This document shows, piece after piece, positions 27,831-37,603 of a stretch of 64,000 nucleotides of DNA. Position 1 is the first letter of the stretch. Each line of letters opens with the position of its first letter. The DNA is from Streptomyces marianii (lineage in GTDB: Bacteria > Actinomycetota > Actinomycetes > Streptomycetales > Streptomycetaceae), in assembly GCF_005795905.1 (NCBI RefSeq), contig NZ_VAWE01000001.1, positions 2,046,001 through 2,110,000 of the forward strand, in the 5' to 3' direction. The position numbers and the translations under genes are program-made. The notes beneath the pieces were generated by a model that saw nothing but the letters and a program-made list of their open reading frames with translations, was not told the DNA's origin and searched no databases.

Positions 27831-29831
27831 CTACTTCCCGTCCGCCCTCGCCGTCGCGTCGATGGCCGCAAGGGAGCGGCGCACCTGATTACGGTCCGTC
27901 GTGTACCAGAAATCGGGCAGTGACGCCTTCAGATAGCTCCCGTACCGCGCCATGGCCAGCCGCTGGTCAAGCACGGCGACCACACCACGGTCTCCCGTGG
28001 CCCGCACGAGCCGGCCGGCGCCCTGGGCCATCAGCAGCGCGGCATGGGTCGCCGCCACGGCCATGAATCCGTTCCCGCCAGCGTCCTCCACGGCCTTCTG
28101 GCGGGCGCTCATCAGAGGGTCGTCCGGGCGCGGGAACGGGATCTTGTCCATCACCACCAGCTGGCAGCTCGGACCGGGGACGTCGACTCCCTGCCAGAGG
28201 GAGAGCGTGCCGAACAGACAGGTCTTCGGATCAGCCGCGAAGTTCTTGATCAGCTCCCCGAGCGTCTCCTCACCCTGGAGCAGGATCGGGAACTCGGGGA
28301 TGCGGGAACGCAGCTCCTCGGCCGCGAGCTGGGCCGCACGCATCGAGGAGAACAGGCCGAGCGTGCGGCCTCCGGCGGCCTGGATCAGCTCGGTGAGCTC
28401 GTCGAGCATGTCGTCCCGTCCGCCGTCCCGTACCGGACGGGACAGATGCTTCGCGACGTAGAGGATTCCCTGCTTCGGGTAGTCGAACGGCGAGCCGACG
28501 TCGACGCCCTTCCAGGCGGGAAGCTCCTCGCCCTCGGCGCCCTCGGGGGCCAGTCCGAGCGACGCGCCCACACCGTTGAAATCGCCGCCCAGCTTGAGCG
28601 TCGCCGAGGTGAGCACCACCGAGCGGTCGGCGAAGAGCTTCTCCCGCAGCAGACCCGACACCGAGAGCGGGGCGACGCGCAGGGACGCTCCGAAGCGGTC
28701 GTGGCGCTCGTACCAGACCACGTCGTACTCGGAGCCGTGGCTGATCCGCTCGGCGACCTCGTGGACGGACTCGACCGAGGCGAGCGCCTGCTTGCGGACG
28801 ACGTCCTCGTCCTGGACGGACTTGTCGCGGGTGGCGCCCAGCGCCGAGATCACCGTGCGGGCGGCGTCGCGCAGCGCCAGCAGTGCGTACCCCAGGTCCT
28901 CCGGGATCTCCTCAAGGCGGCCGGGCAGCGCGAGCTCCATCAGCCTCTCGAAGCCCTCGGCGGCCGTCTGCAGCTGATCGGCCGCCTTCTCGTTGACCAG
29001 TCTGGCGGCGCGTCGCACCGCGCGGTTGACCTGACCGGGAGTGAGTTCGCCCGTGGCGACGCCGGTGACGCGCGAGACCAGTTCGTGCGCCTCGTCCACG
29101 ATCAGCACCTCGTGCTGCGGAAGCACCGGGGCGCCCTCGATCGCGTCGATGGCGAGCAGGGCGTGGTTCGTCACGACGACCTCGGCGAGCTTGGCGCGCT
29201 CCCGCGCCATCTCCGCGAAGCACTCCGCCCCGTAGGCGCACTTGCTCGCGCCGAGGCACTCCCGGGAGGAAACGGAGACCTGCGACCACGCCCGGTCGGA
29301 CACACCGGGGGTGAGGTCGTCCCGGTCGCCGGTCTCGGTCTCGTCGGACCAGTCGCGCAGGCGCGTCAGGTCCTGGCCCAGCTTGCTGGTGGGGGCGGCC
29401 GCCGAGGTGGGGTTCCCCATGCCGAAGGCCAGGGGAGGGTCGAAGAGCCCGTCCTCCTCTTCCTGGGGGACGCCCTCGTGGAGGCGGTGCAGACACAGAT
29501 AGTTCGACCGGCCCTTGAGCATGGCGAACTCCGGCCTGCGGCGGAGCAGCGGATGCAAGGCGTCCACCGTCCGCGGCAGGTCCCGCTCCACGAGCTGACG
29601 CTGCAGCGCGAGCGTCGCCGTGGCGACCACCACGCGGTCCCCGTGGGCCAGGGCGGGCACGAGGTACCCGAGGGACTTGCCCGTGCCGGTGCCGGCCTGG
29701 ATGAGCAGATGGGACCCGTCGTCGATGGCCTGGGAGACGGACTCGGCCATGGTGACCTGGCCAGGCCTTTCGACGCCGCCGACGGCGGCGACCGCTGCGT
29801 GGAGGAGCTCGGGGAGGGATGGCTTCGTCAT
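27831..29831 (-). CDS. dinG: DinG/XPD-like DNA helicase
   Basis: A 666-residue superfamily 2 helicase of the XPD/DinG group. Walker A is AGTGTGKSLGYL (about 45-56), the DEAH box is LIVDEAHEL, and a late motif is QGAGRLVRATGDRG. Cysteines in SRECLGASKCAYGAECF fit the iron-sulphur cluster site of this group (with one more Cys upstream in SNYLCLH), so it probably needs a 4Fe-4S cluster. DinG is an SOS gene in E. coli; here it is convergent with lexA. I saw no SOS box ahead of it. The ATG at 29829-29831 starts MTKPSLPELLHAAV. Confidence 0.92.
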   Translation of the reverse strand: MTKPSLPELLHAAVAAVGGVERPGQVTMAESVSQAIDDGSHLLIQAGTGTGKSLGYLVPALAHGDRVVVATATLALQRQLVERDLPRTVDALHPLLRRRPEFAMLKGRSNYLCLHRLHEGVPQEEEDGLFDPPLAFGMGNPTSAAAPTSKLGQDLTRLRDWSDETETGDRDDLTPGVSDRAWSQVSVSSRECLGASKCAYGAECFAEMARERAKLAEVVVTNHALLAIDAIEGAPVLPQHEVLIVDEAHELVSRVTGVATGELTPGQVNRAVRRAARLVNEKAADQLQTAAEGFERLMELALPGRLEEIPEDLGYALLALRDAARTVISALGATRDKSVQDEDVVRKQALASVESVHEVAERISHGSEYDVVWYERHDRFGASLRVAPLSVSGLLREKLFADRSVVLTSATLKLGGDFNGVGASLGLAPEGAEGEELPAWKGVDVGSPFDYPKQGILYVAKHLSRPVRDGGRDDMLDELTELIQAAGGRTLGLFSSMRAAQLAAEELRSRIPEFPILLQGEETLGELIKNFAADPKTCLFGTLSLWQGVDVPGPSCQLVVMDKIPFPRPDDPLMSARQKAVEDAGGNGFMAVAATHAALLMAQGAGRLVRATGDRGVVAVLDQRLAMARYGSYLKASLPDFWYTTDRNQVRRSLAAIDATARADGK

Positions 29832-29895
29832 AGACCGCCCACCCTACGGGGCGCCGCTGACAGTGCGTTCCGGTCCCGGCCGGAGCGCTGCGTCG

Positions 29896-31695
29896 TCACA
29901 CGCTCAGAGGGTTGCGGACCGTCCCGTGGACGGCGGCGTGCGGGCGCTGGGGGCGGTCACGGTAGCCGTCGAGGTGGAGCCGGTTGCGGTTCAGGCAGAG
30001 GCGCTCGATACGCGGAGTGAGCAGGTCGAACAGCTCGTAGCGGTCCTTGAGCTCGGGGAAGCGCGACTGGTGGAGCAGGATCTCCGCACGGACGAGAGAC
30101 CAGAACTCGGCCTCGGGTACGCCCAGTTGCTCCTCGCACAGCGGGGCGAGATGGCGGAACACCCCGACGAAGAGACCGGAGTGGATGAACTGGGTGAGGA
30201 AGGCGGGCTCCTCCGTGAGCAGGACCGCGCGCACGTCGTCGGGCATGGTGCCCAGTTCCGGCAGGGCCCTGGCGCTGACGTTCACGTCGTCGACGAAGTC
30301 CTTGATCGCGAGACGTACGGGCACGTCGTGGTCGTCGAAGACCACGATGGCGTTCTCGCCGTGGGGGGAGAAGACCGTGCCGTACCGGTAGAGGAAGTGC
30401 AGCAGGGGCGGGAGCAGGGCGGCGAAGAGGTGACGCAGCCAGGTGGCGGGGGCCAGCCCGGAGCGTTCGACCAGTTCGGCGGTGAAGGCGCGCCCCACGG
30501 GGTCGGTGTGCAGGAGCGAGGCGAGGGTGCGGGCCCGCTCCCCGGCGGGCAGCCGCAAGGGCTCCCGCCAGATGACGCCGAGCAGTTCCCTGTACTGGTA
30601 CGGCACCTCGGGCAGCCGGTCGTAGTGCGGGTGCTCGACGGTGACCGAGGCCACCTCCCCCAGCAGGATCACTCCGCACTCGTCGCGGAGGAAGGGGTCG
30701 TGGTCGCGCAGTCCGTGGACCCATGAGGTGACGGCGGGCGCGGCGAGTGTGCGCTCGGTCGGCAGTCCCCGCCAGACGAGCGTGTTGAGCACGGACAGCG
30801 GGAGCTTCACGGTGTGCCGGTCGGGGCGGCTGGTGTTGAGGAAGGTGCGGATGGACTGCTGCGGAAGCCGCAGGTCGCCGTCCGTGGTGAGCGGGACGAT
30901 TTCATCGCGGGCGATCGAGGGGGCGTAGAGGGGCAGCAGCACCTGGTCCCACTGCCAGGGGTGCACGGGCAGCAGGAGGTAGTCGGAGGGGTCGAGGCCG
31001 CGGTTCGTCAGCGTGGCGGTGAAGGCCCCGCGCACCGGAGCGTCGAGTTCCGCGGCGTAGAGGAGCTCGGGGGTGTCGAGTCCCCGCACGCCTCGGTAGG
31101 CGGCGAGGCGGGTACTGACGGCGATCCACGGAAGTCGGGCCGGATTCCGCGCCTCCGGGGCCCAGCGGGCGCAGTCCCGGGCGGAGAAGCCGAGGCGGCC
31201 CTTGTTGAGGACCAGCCAGGGATGGCCGGTCTGGTGGCCCTCCAGGGAGGCGTAGTCGAGGTCGGCGAGCCGGGCGGCGGGAAGTGCGGTGTGGTCGAGC
31301 CTGCAGTCGGCGGCCAGGGTCGTGCTCAGCTCGCGTACGAGGTGGCCGAGCGTGGCGCCGTCGAGCGCGAGGAGGTGGCGGGCGGCCGTCAGGAAGCGGA
31401 GCGGGTCGGTGAACGGGGTTCCGTCGCACCGGACGGAGTCGGGGTCGACCGTCCAGCTGCCGTACGCGCCGCGCCGGGCCCGGAAGGTGAGGTTCTCCCC
31501 TTCGTCGAGGCGGAGTGCGTAGCCGTCGTCGTGGCCCTGGGGCAGCGGCTCGATGATCTCTTCGTAGGCGAATTCACCGAGCGTCTTGGCGAGCAGACGG
31601 ACGGACGCCCGTTGCCAGGCTTCCGGGGTGAGCTCGGCCGGCGCGAGCAGGGCGGACGGCTCGTCGGAGTCTGGGGTGGCAGGGGACTTCGGCAC
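29896..31695 (-). CDS. IucA/IucC siderophore synthetase (last gene of NIS operon)
   Basis: An ATP-dependent NIS synthetase (599 residues) joining a carboxylic acid such as citrate to an amine or hydroxylamine. Family marks: LPVHPWQWDQ (ATP site), SIRTFLNTSRPDRHTVKLPL, and FSPHGENAIVVFDD with IKDFVDDVNVS, which form the nucleotide and metal site. The frame reaches back to a GTG at 31758 that overlaps the upstream stop (GTGA), but the GTG at 31693-31695 has a much better ribosome binding site (gaggag, 5 bases away), so I choose it. Either way it is coupled to the acyltransferase gene before it. Confidence 0.92.
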   Translation of the reverse strand: MPKSPATPDSDEPSALLAPAELTPEAWQRASVRLLAKTLGEFAYEEIIEPLPQGHDDGYALRLDEGENLTFRARRGAYGSWTVDPDSVRCDGTPFTDPLRFLTAARHLLALDGATLGHLVRELSTTLAADCRLDHTALPAARLADLDYASLEGHQTGHPWLVLNKGRLGFSARDCARWAPEARNPARLPWIAVSTRLAAYRGVRGLDTPELLYAAELDAPVRGAFTATLTNRGLDPSDYLLLPVHPWQWDQVLLPLYAPSIARDEIVPLTTDGDLRLPQQSIRTFLNTSRPDRHTVKLPLSVLNTLVWRGLPTERTLAAPAVTSWVHGLRDHDPFLRDECGVILLGEVASVTVEHPHYDRLPEVPYQYRELLGVIWREPLRLPAGERARTLASLLHTDPVGRAFTAELVERSGLAPATWLRHLFAALLPPLLHFLYRYGTVFSPHGENAIVVFDDHDVPVRLAIKDFVDDVNVSARALPELGTMPDDVRAVLLTEEPAFLTQFIHSGLFVGVFRHLAPLCEEQLGVPEAEFWSLVRAEILLHQSRFPELKDRYELFDLLTPRIERLCLNRNRLHLDGYRDRPQRPHAAVHGTVRNPLSV

Positions 31696-31754
31696 GGGGA
31701 CTCCTCGGATGGAACCGATGCGGTTCGAGCGATGTACGTGAGGCAGCGGGTCGG

Positions 31755-32549
31755 TCACAGCACCTTGCTCAGCGCTCTGTCGCGGACCATGAGCGCGGCT
31801 CGCTTGTCGGGCAGGTCGACCTCGGCGGAGAAGCGGAAGCCGGCGCTGAGGAAGGCGGAGACGGAAGGGGTGTTGCGCAGGTCGGGCTCGGCGACCACGC
31901 GTCCGCAGCGGGGCCGGTGGTCGAGCACGTGATCGGCCGCGGCCCGGAGCAGGGTCGTACCGACGCCGCGGCCGCGGTCGGCGACGCCCCCGATGAGCAG
32001 GTGGATGCCGGTGTCATGGGGCCGGGCCGGGTAGTGGCGTGCGAGCGGGTCGAGGTCGGCGCGGTAGATCTCGAAGTAGCCCGTCGGCACACCGTCGAGC
32101 ACGCCGAGGCAGGGGACGCTGCGGCCGTCCCCCGCCAGCTGACCGCCGAGGTGGGCCTCGGTGGCGGACTCCGGTCCTGCCAGCTCCCAGAAGGCCGCGA
32201 CGGCGGGGTCGTTCATCCAGCGGCTGATCAGCCGCAGATCGCGTTCGATCCGGACGGGCACGAGTTGGAAGGAACCGATGGGGGTGGGCACGGCACCCCA
32301 CTCGGAGAGGGCGTCCAGCAGGTCCTCGCCGGGGAAGGGCGCGTGGTCGGGGTGCTTGCCCTCGGGGCCCTCCCCGGGCGTCGCGGCCGGAGGGTCCTGG
32401 TCCACGGCCGTCCGGGACCCCGGCTGCCGGTCCTGTTCGAAGAGCTCCACGAGTTCCTCGGGCAGCCGCAGTTCGAGGGTGTCCTCCACCCCACCGCCGG
32501 CGGAGGGGGTGGTGCCGCTGGTGTCGGCGCTCGCGTCGGTGGGGGGCAT
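31755..32549 (-). CDS. Siderophore-type GNAT acyltransferase
   Basis: A 264-residue protein. The N-terminal 95 residues are low-complexity with an acidic helix (VEDTLELRLPEELVELFEQD). Residues 100-264 are a GNAT domain of the RhbD/IucB type: RLISRWMNDPAVAAFWELAG, then GIHLLIGGVADRGRGVGTTL with the acetyl-CoA loop. Its relatives acylate hydroxylated diamines (such as hydroxylysine or hydroxydiaminopropane) during hydroxamate siderophore assembly. The ATG at 32547-32549 has aggagag upstream. It lies between the two IucA/IucC genes and overlaps or nearly abuts the next one. Confidence 0.88.
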   Translation of the reverse strand: MPPTDASADTSGTTPSAGGGVEDTLELRLPEELVELFEQDRQPGSRTAVDQDPPAATPGEGPEGKHPDHAPFPGEDLLDALSEWGAVPTPIGSFQLVPVRIERDLRLISRWMNDPAVAAFWELAGPESATEAHLGGQLAGDGRSVPCLGVLDGVPTGYFEIYRADLDPLARHYPARPHDTGIHLLIGGVADRGRGVGTTLLRAAADHVLDHRPRCGRVVAEPDLRNTPSVSAFLSAGFRFSAEVDLPDKRAALMVRDRALSKVL

Positions 32550-32655
32550 GGGTGGCGCTCTCCTCTCGGCAGTTCGGACAGGTCGGTCGTCGGTGGTACC
32601 GGTCCCGGCCGGCCGGTTCCTCGGGAGACCGGACCTGCACCGGGACTGATGTCGT

Positions 32656-34641
32656 TCAGGAGTGGAGGGGGTTGGCGATGGTGACGTACACGGACTGGGT
32701 GTCGACGGGACCGACGAGCTCGTCGAGGCCGTGCAGCCGGGTGAGGAGATTCGCCTTGCAGCGCAGGGTGGGGTACTCCAGGAGCTGCGCGGGCAGCGGC
32801 GAGCCGAGGTGGCGGACGGAGTCGAGGAAGCGGCGGAAGGCGGCGACGAGCACGTGTTCGTCGGCGAGCCGTTGCGAGCCGAAGGCACCGACGAGACCGA
32901 GGACGTTGTTGATGCCGAGGTAGTAGGCGAAGCGTTCGTCCGTCACGGTGTCGTCGACGAAGGTGTCGCTGCGGATGCCGATGCCGGGAAGCCGGCGGTC
33001 GAGTTCGGCCCGGCGGGACTCGCGGAAGTAGTAGCCCTGGTTGTCGCGGTAGCGGCCGCCGGCGGGCCAGCCCTGCGGATCGATGATCACCAGGGTGTTC
33101 TGCTGGTGGGCTTCGAGGGCGACACCGGCCGTGGCATCGAGCCACAGCACCGGGCGCACGACCTGGTCGAGGTAGCGCAGGAACCACTCGGCGGCGACGG
33201 CACCGGTGGAGCGGCCCGTGCGGGCGGCGAGGCCGCCGATGACCTCGGCGAGGCGCGAGTGGCTGCCCGTACGGCCCGGCCAGGGCCGGGGAGCGGTGAG
33301 GCCCGCGAGGCAGACGGCGTCGTCGCCGGCGCCGAACGGGTTGTGCCGGATCATGACGTCGAGGCCGGGCAGCGGCGCTCCGTCCGGGGTGTCCACGGCG
33401 AGCCATGCGGGGTCGCGGACGATGTCGAAGCGGGGGTGCGCGGTCCGCCACTGTGCGCCCAGGCCGCTGCGGAGGAGGCGGTGGACCTCCACGCCTCGGT
33501 GGAGTTCCTTGCGGAGGTTCTCACGGCGGGAGTTGGTGATGCGTACGCCGAGCGAGAGCTTGAGCATGGCCGGTGCGCCGGGCTGATGCACGGTGCGGAC
33601 GGACGAGGTGGGGTGCCAGGGTTCACCGGCGGGACCCAGGTCGTGGAGCAGTCCCGCGTCGAACAGCGCGGCCGCCTCGGGGCGGTGGGTCACTTCGCGG
33701 GCCTGCCAGGGATGCAGCGGCAGGGCAACGGTTCCGGGAGGGAGGGTGAGGTCCCCGGCGAGGCGGGAGGTGAGCTGTTCGGCGGGCACCGTGCGGCCTT
33801 CTTCGGTCCAGGCCGAGTCGCCGGACAGCACGTCCCGGTCGACAGCCAGCCAGTGGAGTGGGAAGGAGCCGTACAACTCCGGTGAGTAGAGCCGGGCTTC
33901 GGCGTCGGAGAGCCCTTCGCGGCTCTTGGGAGTGGGGTGGAGCGGATGGCCCAGGATCAGTGACTGCTCGGCGGTCAGAAAGAGGTCGGCTCCGTGCCGA
34001 GGGGCGGGGCGCCGCCGCCGGTCGTCGATGAAGCCGGCCGTACGGCGGACGGAGTCCGCGACGCGTCCGGCGAGGTCGACCGCTTCGGACCGGCGGCCTT
34101 CACCGTCCTTTCGCACACGGTTCCCGGATCCTGGTGCGCTGCCGTCGGCGCCCGGCTCACGGGTGAGGAGGACCGCGACGGTGACGGCGTCGGCCGGAGG
34201 TGCCTCCGCCGGAGCACCCTCCAGCAGGGGCCGTCCGAAACGGTGCCAGCCGGTGAGGGACCAGTGGAGGACGGGGACGAGCAGGGCGGTGCCGCTGGCC
34301 TGGAGCGGAATGCGCAAGGACCCCCCGGTGGGCCTGGGGAGGTCGTTCTCCCTGACCCAGCAGCGCAGGAGGTTCTCGACCGCTCCCGCGTCGGCGGCCG
34401 TCAGCGGATCGGGATGGTCGAGCGGGTCGGCCGCCGTGCCCGGCGCCGCTCCGGCGGGGGCTTCGGCCGGGCCCGGCCGGGGATCGGCGTCCTGCTCCCC
34501 GGACGCCCCTTCCGACTGCCGCGGTACCGTCGCCGGCTCGACCGTGAGGGGGACGGCCGTCGTCCCGTTGTGCCCCGAGTGGTGGTCCGCGGCGGGGCGG
34601 GCGTCGGGCTCTGGGGCGTCGGCAGCGGGGATGGGGTTCAC
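32656..34641 (-). CDS. IucA/IucC siderophore synthetase (second NIS gene)
   Basis: A 661-residue NIS synthetase with a 95-residue disordered N-terminal extension not seen in most relatives. Core motifs: LPLHPWQAREV, HPTSSVRTVHQ, LKLSLGVRITNSRRENL and the EAHQQNTLVI nucleotide-site segment. Two different synthetases in one operon usually means two condensations at a citrate-like core. The GTG at 34639-34641 overlaps the aminotransferase stop (GTGA) and has aaggaag upstream, so translation is coupled. It resembles the downstream synthetase only at family level, so it is not a recent duplicate. Confidence 0.92.
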   Translation of the reverse strand: MNPIPAADAPEPDARPAADHHSGHNGTTAVPLTVEPATVPRQSEGASGEQDADPRPGPAEAPAGAAPGTAADPLDHPDPLTAADAGAVENLLRCWVRENDLPRPTGGSLRIPLQASGTALLVPVLHWSLTGWHRFGRPLLEGAPAEAPPADAVTVAVLLTREPGADGSAPGSGNRVRKDGEGRRSEAVDLAGRVADSVRRTAGFIDDRRRRPAPRHGADLFLTAEQSLILGHPLHPTPKSREGLSDAEARLYSPELYGSFPLHWLAVDRDVLSGDSAWTEEGRTVPAEQLTSRLAGDLTLPPGTVALPLHPWQAREVTHRPEAAALFDAGLLHDLGPAGEPWHPTSSVRTVHQPGAPAMLKLSLGVRITNSRRENLRKELHRGVEVHRLLRSGLGAQWRTAHPRFDIVRDPAWLAVDTPDGAPLPGLDVMIRHNPFGAGDDAVCLAGLTAPRPWPGRTGSHSRLAEVIGGLAARTGRSTGAVAAEWFLRYLDQVVRPVLWLDATAGVALEAHQQNTLVIIDPQGWPAGGRYRDNQGYYFRESRRAELDRRLPGIGIRSDTFVDDTVTDERFAYYLGINNVLGLVGAFGSQRLADEHVLVAAFRRFLDSVRHLGSPLPAQLLEYPTLRCKANLLTRLHGLDELVGPVDTQSVYVTIANPLHS

Positions 34642-36044
34642 GGGGACTTCCTTGTGGTGTCGTCCGGGATCACAGAGACGGCCCGGTGTCGTTGCGGCGG
34701 CGGTGCGCACACGGCCGCTTCCAGGGAGTCGGCGAAGCGGTCGAGGACCGCCTGGGCCTGTTCGTCGGTGAGCGTGAGGGGAGGCAGCAGACGGACGACC
34801 CCGGAGTGGCGTCCGCCGAGTTCGACGATGAGCCCGCGGCGGAGGCATTCCCGCTGCACGGCGGCGGCGAGGACGGGGTCGGCCGGCGGGACGTCGGCCT
34901 GCGGGTCGTCGACGTCGGGATTCACCAGTTCGACACCGATCATCAGCCCCCGGCCGCGTACGTCGCCGATGGACCGGTGGGTGGCGGCGAGGCCCTGGAG
35001 CTGCCCCAGCATGCGTGTGCCGAGGATTGCTGCCCGCTCCGCCAGCCGGTTCTCCCGTACGAAGGACAGAGTGGCCGCACCCGCCGCCATGGCGAGCTGG
35101 TTGCCCCGGAAGGTCCCGGCGTGGGCACCGGGCTGCCAGACGTCCAGATCGGAGCGGTAGACGATCACTGCGAGCGGGAGGGAGCCGCCGATGGCCTTGG
35201 ACAGCACCATCACGTCGGGGACGATCCCGCTGTGCTCCACCGCCCAGAAGGCTCCGGTGCGGCCCACCCCCGTCTGCACCTCGTCGGCGATCAGCGGGAT
35301 GGAACGGGACGCGGTGAGCTCGCGCATCCGCCGCAGCCAGCCGTCGGGGGCGGGGATCACACCGCCCTCGCCCTGCACAGGTTCGAGGATCATGCCGGCG
35401 GGCGTCGGGACACCGCCCTTGGGATCGTCCAGCAGGTTCCCGGTCCAGCGGGCGGCGAGCTCGGCGCCCCGTTCGCCGCCGACCCCGAAGGGGCAGCGGT
35501 AGTTCTGCGGATAGGGCAGCCTCGTCACCCGGACGTCCACCGCGCCCCCCGAGGCGTCGAGGGCCCCGGCCGTCATGCCGTGGTACGCGCCGGTGAACGC
35601 GAGCAGTCCGGTGCGGCCCGTCGCGGTGCGGACCAGTTTGAGGGCTGCTTCGACGGCGTCCGTGCCGGCCGGCCCGCAGAACTGGATACGGGCGTCGTCG
35701 GCGAGCGGCCGCGGCAGCGTGGCGAACAGTTCGGTGGTGAAGGCGTCCTTGACCGGAGTGGCGAGATCGAGGACGTGCAGCGGCGCTCCTGAGGCGAGCA
35801 CCTTCTTGATCGCTTCCAGAACGACGGGGTGGTTGTGACCGAGGGCGAGGGTTCCGGCACCCGAGAGGCAGTCGAGATACCGCCGTCCGTCCGCCCCCTC
35901 GATCGTCAGCCCGCGGGCCCGTACCGGGACGATGGGCAGCGAACGGGCGTAGGTCCGTGCCGCCGACTCACGGAGCGACTGGCGGCGCAGGATGCCTTCG
36001 TGCGCGACGGGCTGTGCCGGCGGAGCGGGTTCGGTCACGGCCAC
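34638..36044 (-). CDS. Diaminobutyrate-2-oxoglutarate aminotransferase
   Basis: A 468-residue PLP enzyme, class III (EctB/RhbA-like), that makes L-2,4-diaminobutyrate from aspartate semialdehyde. PLP Lys is in LSKAIGGSLPLAV; ADEVQTGVGRTG holds the cofactor-contacting Asp; DAVEAALKLVRTATGR and AYHGMTAGALDASGG are typical. In rhizobactin/schizokinen loci this enzyme feeds a decarboxylase that yields 1,3-diaminopropane, but no decarboxylase follows here. The GTG at 36042-36044 has ggagga upstream. First gene of the operon. No iron box like TTAGGTTAGGCT is visible in the 300 bases ahead. Confidence 0.9.
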   Translation of the reverse strand: MAVTEPAPPAQPVAHEGILRRQSLRESAARTYARSLPIVPVRARGLTIEGADGRRYLDCLSGAGTLALGHNHPVVLEAIKKVLASGAPLHVLDLATPVKDAFTTELFATLPRPLADDARIQFCGPAGTDAVEAALKLVRTATGRTGLLAFTGAYHGMTAGALDASGGAVDVRVTRLPYPQNYRCPFGVGGERGAELAARWTGNLLDDPKGGVPTPAGMILEPVQGEGGVIPAPDGWLRRMRELTASRSIPLIADEVQTGVGRTGAFWAVEHSGIVPDVMVLSKAIGGSLPLAVIVYRSDLDVWQPGAHAGTFRGNQLAMAAGAATLSFVRENRLAERAAILGTRMLGQLQGLAATHRSIGDVRGRGLMIGVELVNPDVDDPQADVPPADPVLAAAVQRECLRRGLIVELGGRHSGVVRLLPPLTLTDEQAQAVLDRFADSLEAAVCAPPPQRHRAVSVIPDDTTRKSP

Positions 36045-36346
36045 GGTTGTTCGTCCTCCGACTGTCGCGGTTGTGTCGCGCCTCGGTACGACGGTCGACC
36101 GCCGCGGCACGACGGTGAACGCTGAAAGCCTGCGTCCCCCGTCCGTACCAACGACGCCGGAAGCGGAGGATCACGGTCATTCCGGAAGATCCTTGAGGCC
36201 GGGAACCACGGCCCTGCCGCTCACCGTCCCCAGCGGCACCGGCATAGTGGGGGGCCGCATTGCGGCACCGGCAGCGTCGCCGGGATGTGCGCAGGCAATC
36301 TCGTTCCGTACGCACGTAACTGATGAAGTCCCAGGGGGATCACCAC
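36045..36346. other. Divergent region between siderophore operon and protease
   Basis: 302 bases. A repeated tacgacggt/cacgacggt element and a small palindrome (cggtcgaccg) occur at about 36089-36116, near where the siderophore promoter should be. I looked for the DmdR/IdeR iron box and did not find one. Nothing else is recognisable. Confidence 0.4.
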
Positions 36347-37564
36347 ATGCGACCCAATCGCCCGATCTTCGCCGCACACCGTGGGGGGAAGGCCGCTCGC
36401 AGGCCGATATTCGCGGCGGGCGCGCTCGCGGCCGCGCTCGCGCTGACGGCAACGGCCTGCGGCCCCGGCGAGGGCGACGCGGCGGACAAGCCCAGCGCCC
36501 CGGCGGCGGCCGACGGCGCCGCCGACGGGAAGATCACGATCCCGGACGATCTCAAGGACCGGCTCAAGGAGCACGGGATCGACCTGGACAAGTGGCGCAA
36601 CGGCGAGTGGAAGAACTGGGACAAGGACACCTGGCTCCGCGAGGCCAAGGACTTCGTCAACCCGATCATCGAGGACCTCTGGGACCCGGACCGGATGCGC
36701 GAGGCCGAGGAGCCCGACAAGCCGGTCGAGGAGGAGGACATCTCCGGTGACGAGGGGGTCACCGACCCGACGCCGCAGCCGGTCGAGGCCGCGGCGGTCG
36801 CCGCGCCCTACCACGGCAACGCACCCGAGGCCGGGAAGGTCTTCTTCGACGGCCCCAAGGGCTCGATGGTCTGCTCCGCGACCGTCGTGAAGGACCCGGC
36901 CAACCCCGGCAAGTCCAACCTGGTGTGGACTGCGGGCCACTGCGTCCACGCGGGCAAGGAGGGCGGCTGGTACCGCAACATCGCCTTCGTCCCCTCGTAC
37001 AACAACGGCGCGAAGACCTCCACCAAGGGGGACTCGAAGGAGCAGGTGGCCCCCTACGGCGTGTGGTGGGGCGACTGGGCGCAGACCTCCGAGCAGTGGA
37101 TCTCGCAGGGCGCGTCCACGGGCGGCCGGGGCGCGCCGTACGACTTCGCCGTGATCCATGTGACGCCCGAGAAGGGCGCCAACGGCAAGTCCCTGGAGGA
37201 GACGGTCGGTTCGGCGCTTCCGGTCGACTTCAACGCTCCGGCCGTGCCGAAGGTGGGCAGCATGACGGCGACGGGCTTCCCGGCGGCGCCGCCGTTCGAC
37301 GGCGAGCGGATGTTCCAGTGCGAGGACAAGCCCGGCCGGCTGTCGCTGAAGGCCGAGGAACCGACGATGTACCGCATCGGCTGCACCATGACCGGCGGTT
37401 CGTCCGGCGGTGGCTGGGTCTCGGCCGGCAAGGACGGCAAGCCCGCGCTGGTCTCGAACACCTCGATCGGCCCGGTGACGGCGGGCTGGCTCGCCGGCCC
37501 GCGCCTCGGCGAGGAGGCCAAGGGCGTCTACGACGCGGTCAGCAGGAAGTTCGCGGGGCGGTAG
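36347..37564 (+). CDS. Lipoprotein trypsin-like serine protease
   Basis: A 405-residue exported peptidase of the trypsin fold. Residues 1-38 are a signal peptide ending in lipobox LTATAC, so it should be anchored to the membrane outside the cell. Residues 40-145 are a charged Asp/Glu/Lys-rich spacer. The catalytic triad is in VWTAGHCV, PYDFAVIHV and MTGGSSGGGW. It is related to the Glu-specific endopeptidase-like group, not to the trypsin at 1.06 kb. The ATG at 36347 is preceded by aggggg. Substrate unknown; it is divergent from the siderophore operon. Confidence 0.88.
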   Translation: MRPNRPIFAAHRGGKAARRPIFAAGALAAALALTATACGPGEGDAADKPSAPAAADGAADGKITIPDDLKDRLKEHGIDLDKWRNGEWKNWDKDTWLREAKDFVNPIIEDLWDPDRMREAEEPDKPVEEEDISGDEGVTDPTPQPVEAAAVAAPYHGNAPEAGKVFFDGPKGSMVCSATVVKDPANPGKSNLVWTAGHCVHAGKEGGWYRNIAFVPSYNNGAKTSTKGDSKEQVAPYGVWWGDWAQTSEQWISQGASTGGRGAPYDFAVIHVTPEKGANGKSLEETVGSALPVDFNAPAVPKVGSMTATGFPAAPPFDGERMFQCEDKPGRLSLKAEEPTMYRIGCTMTGGSSGGGWVSAGKDGKPALVSNTSIGPVTAGWLAGPRLGEEAKGVYDAVSRKFAGR

Positions 37565-37603
37565 CCGTCTGCGGCCGCGGGGCCCCGGACTCGGCGAATT
37601 CGA

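Noticed and set aside
36045..36346. Iron box (DmdR/IdeR) ahead of the siderophore operon
   Set aside because: No sequence close to TTAGGTTAGGCTCACCTAA is present in this stretch.
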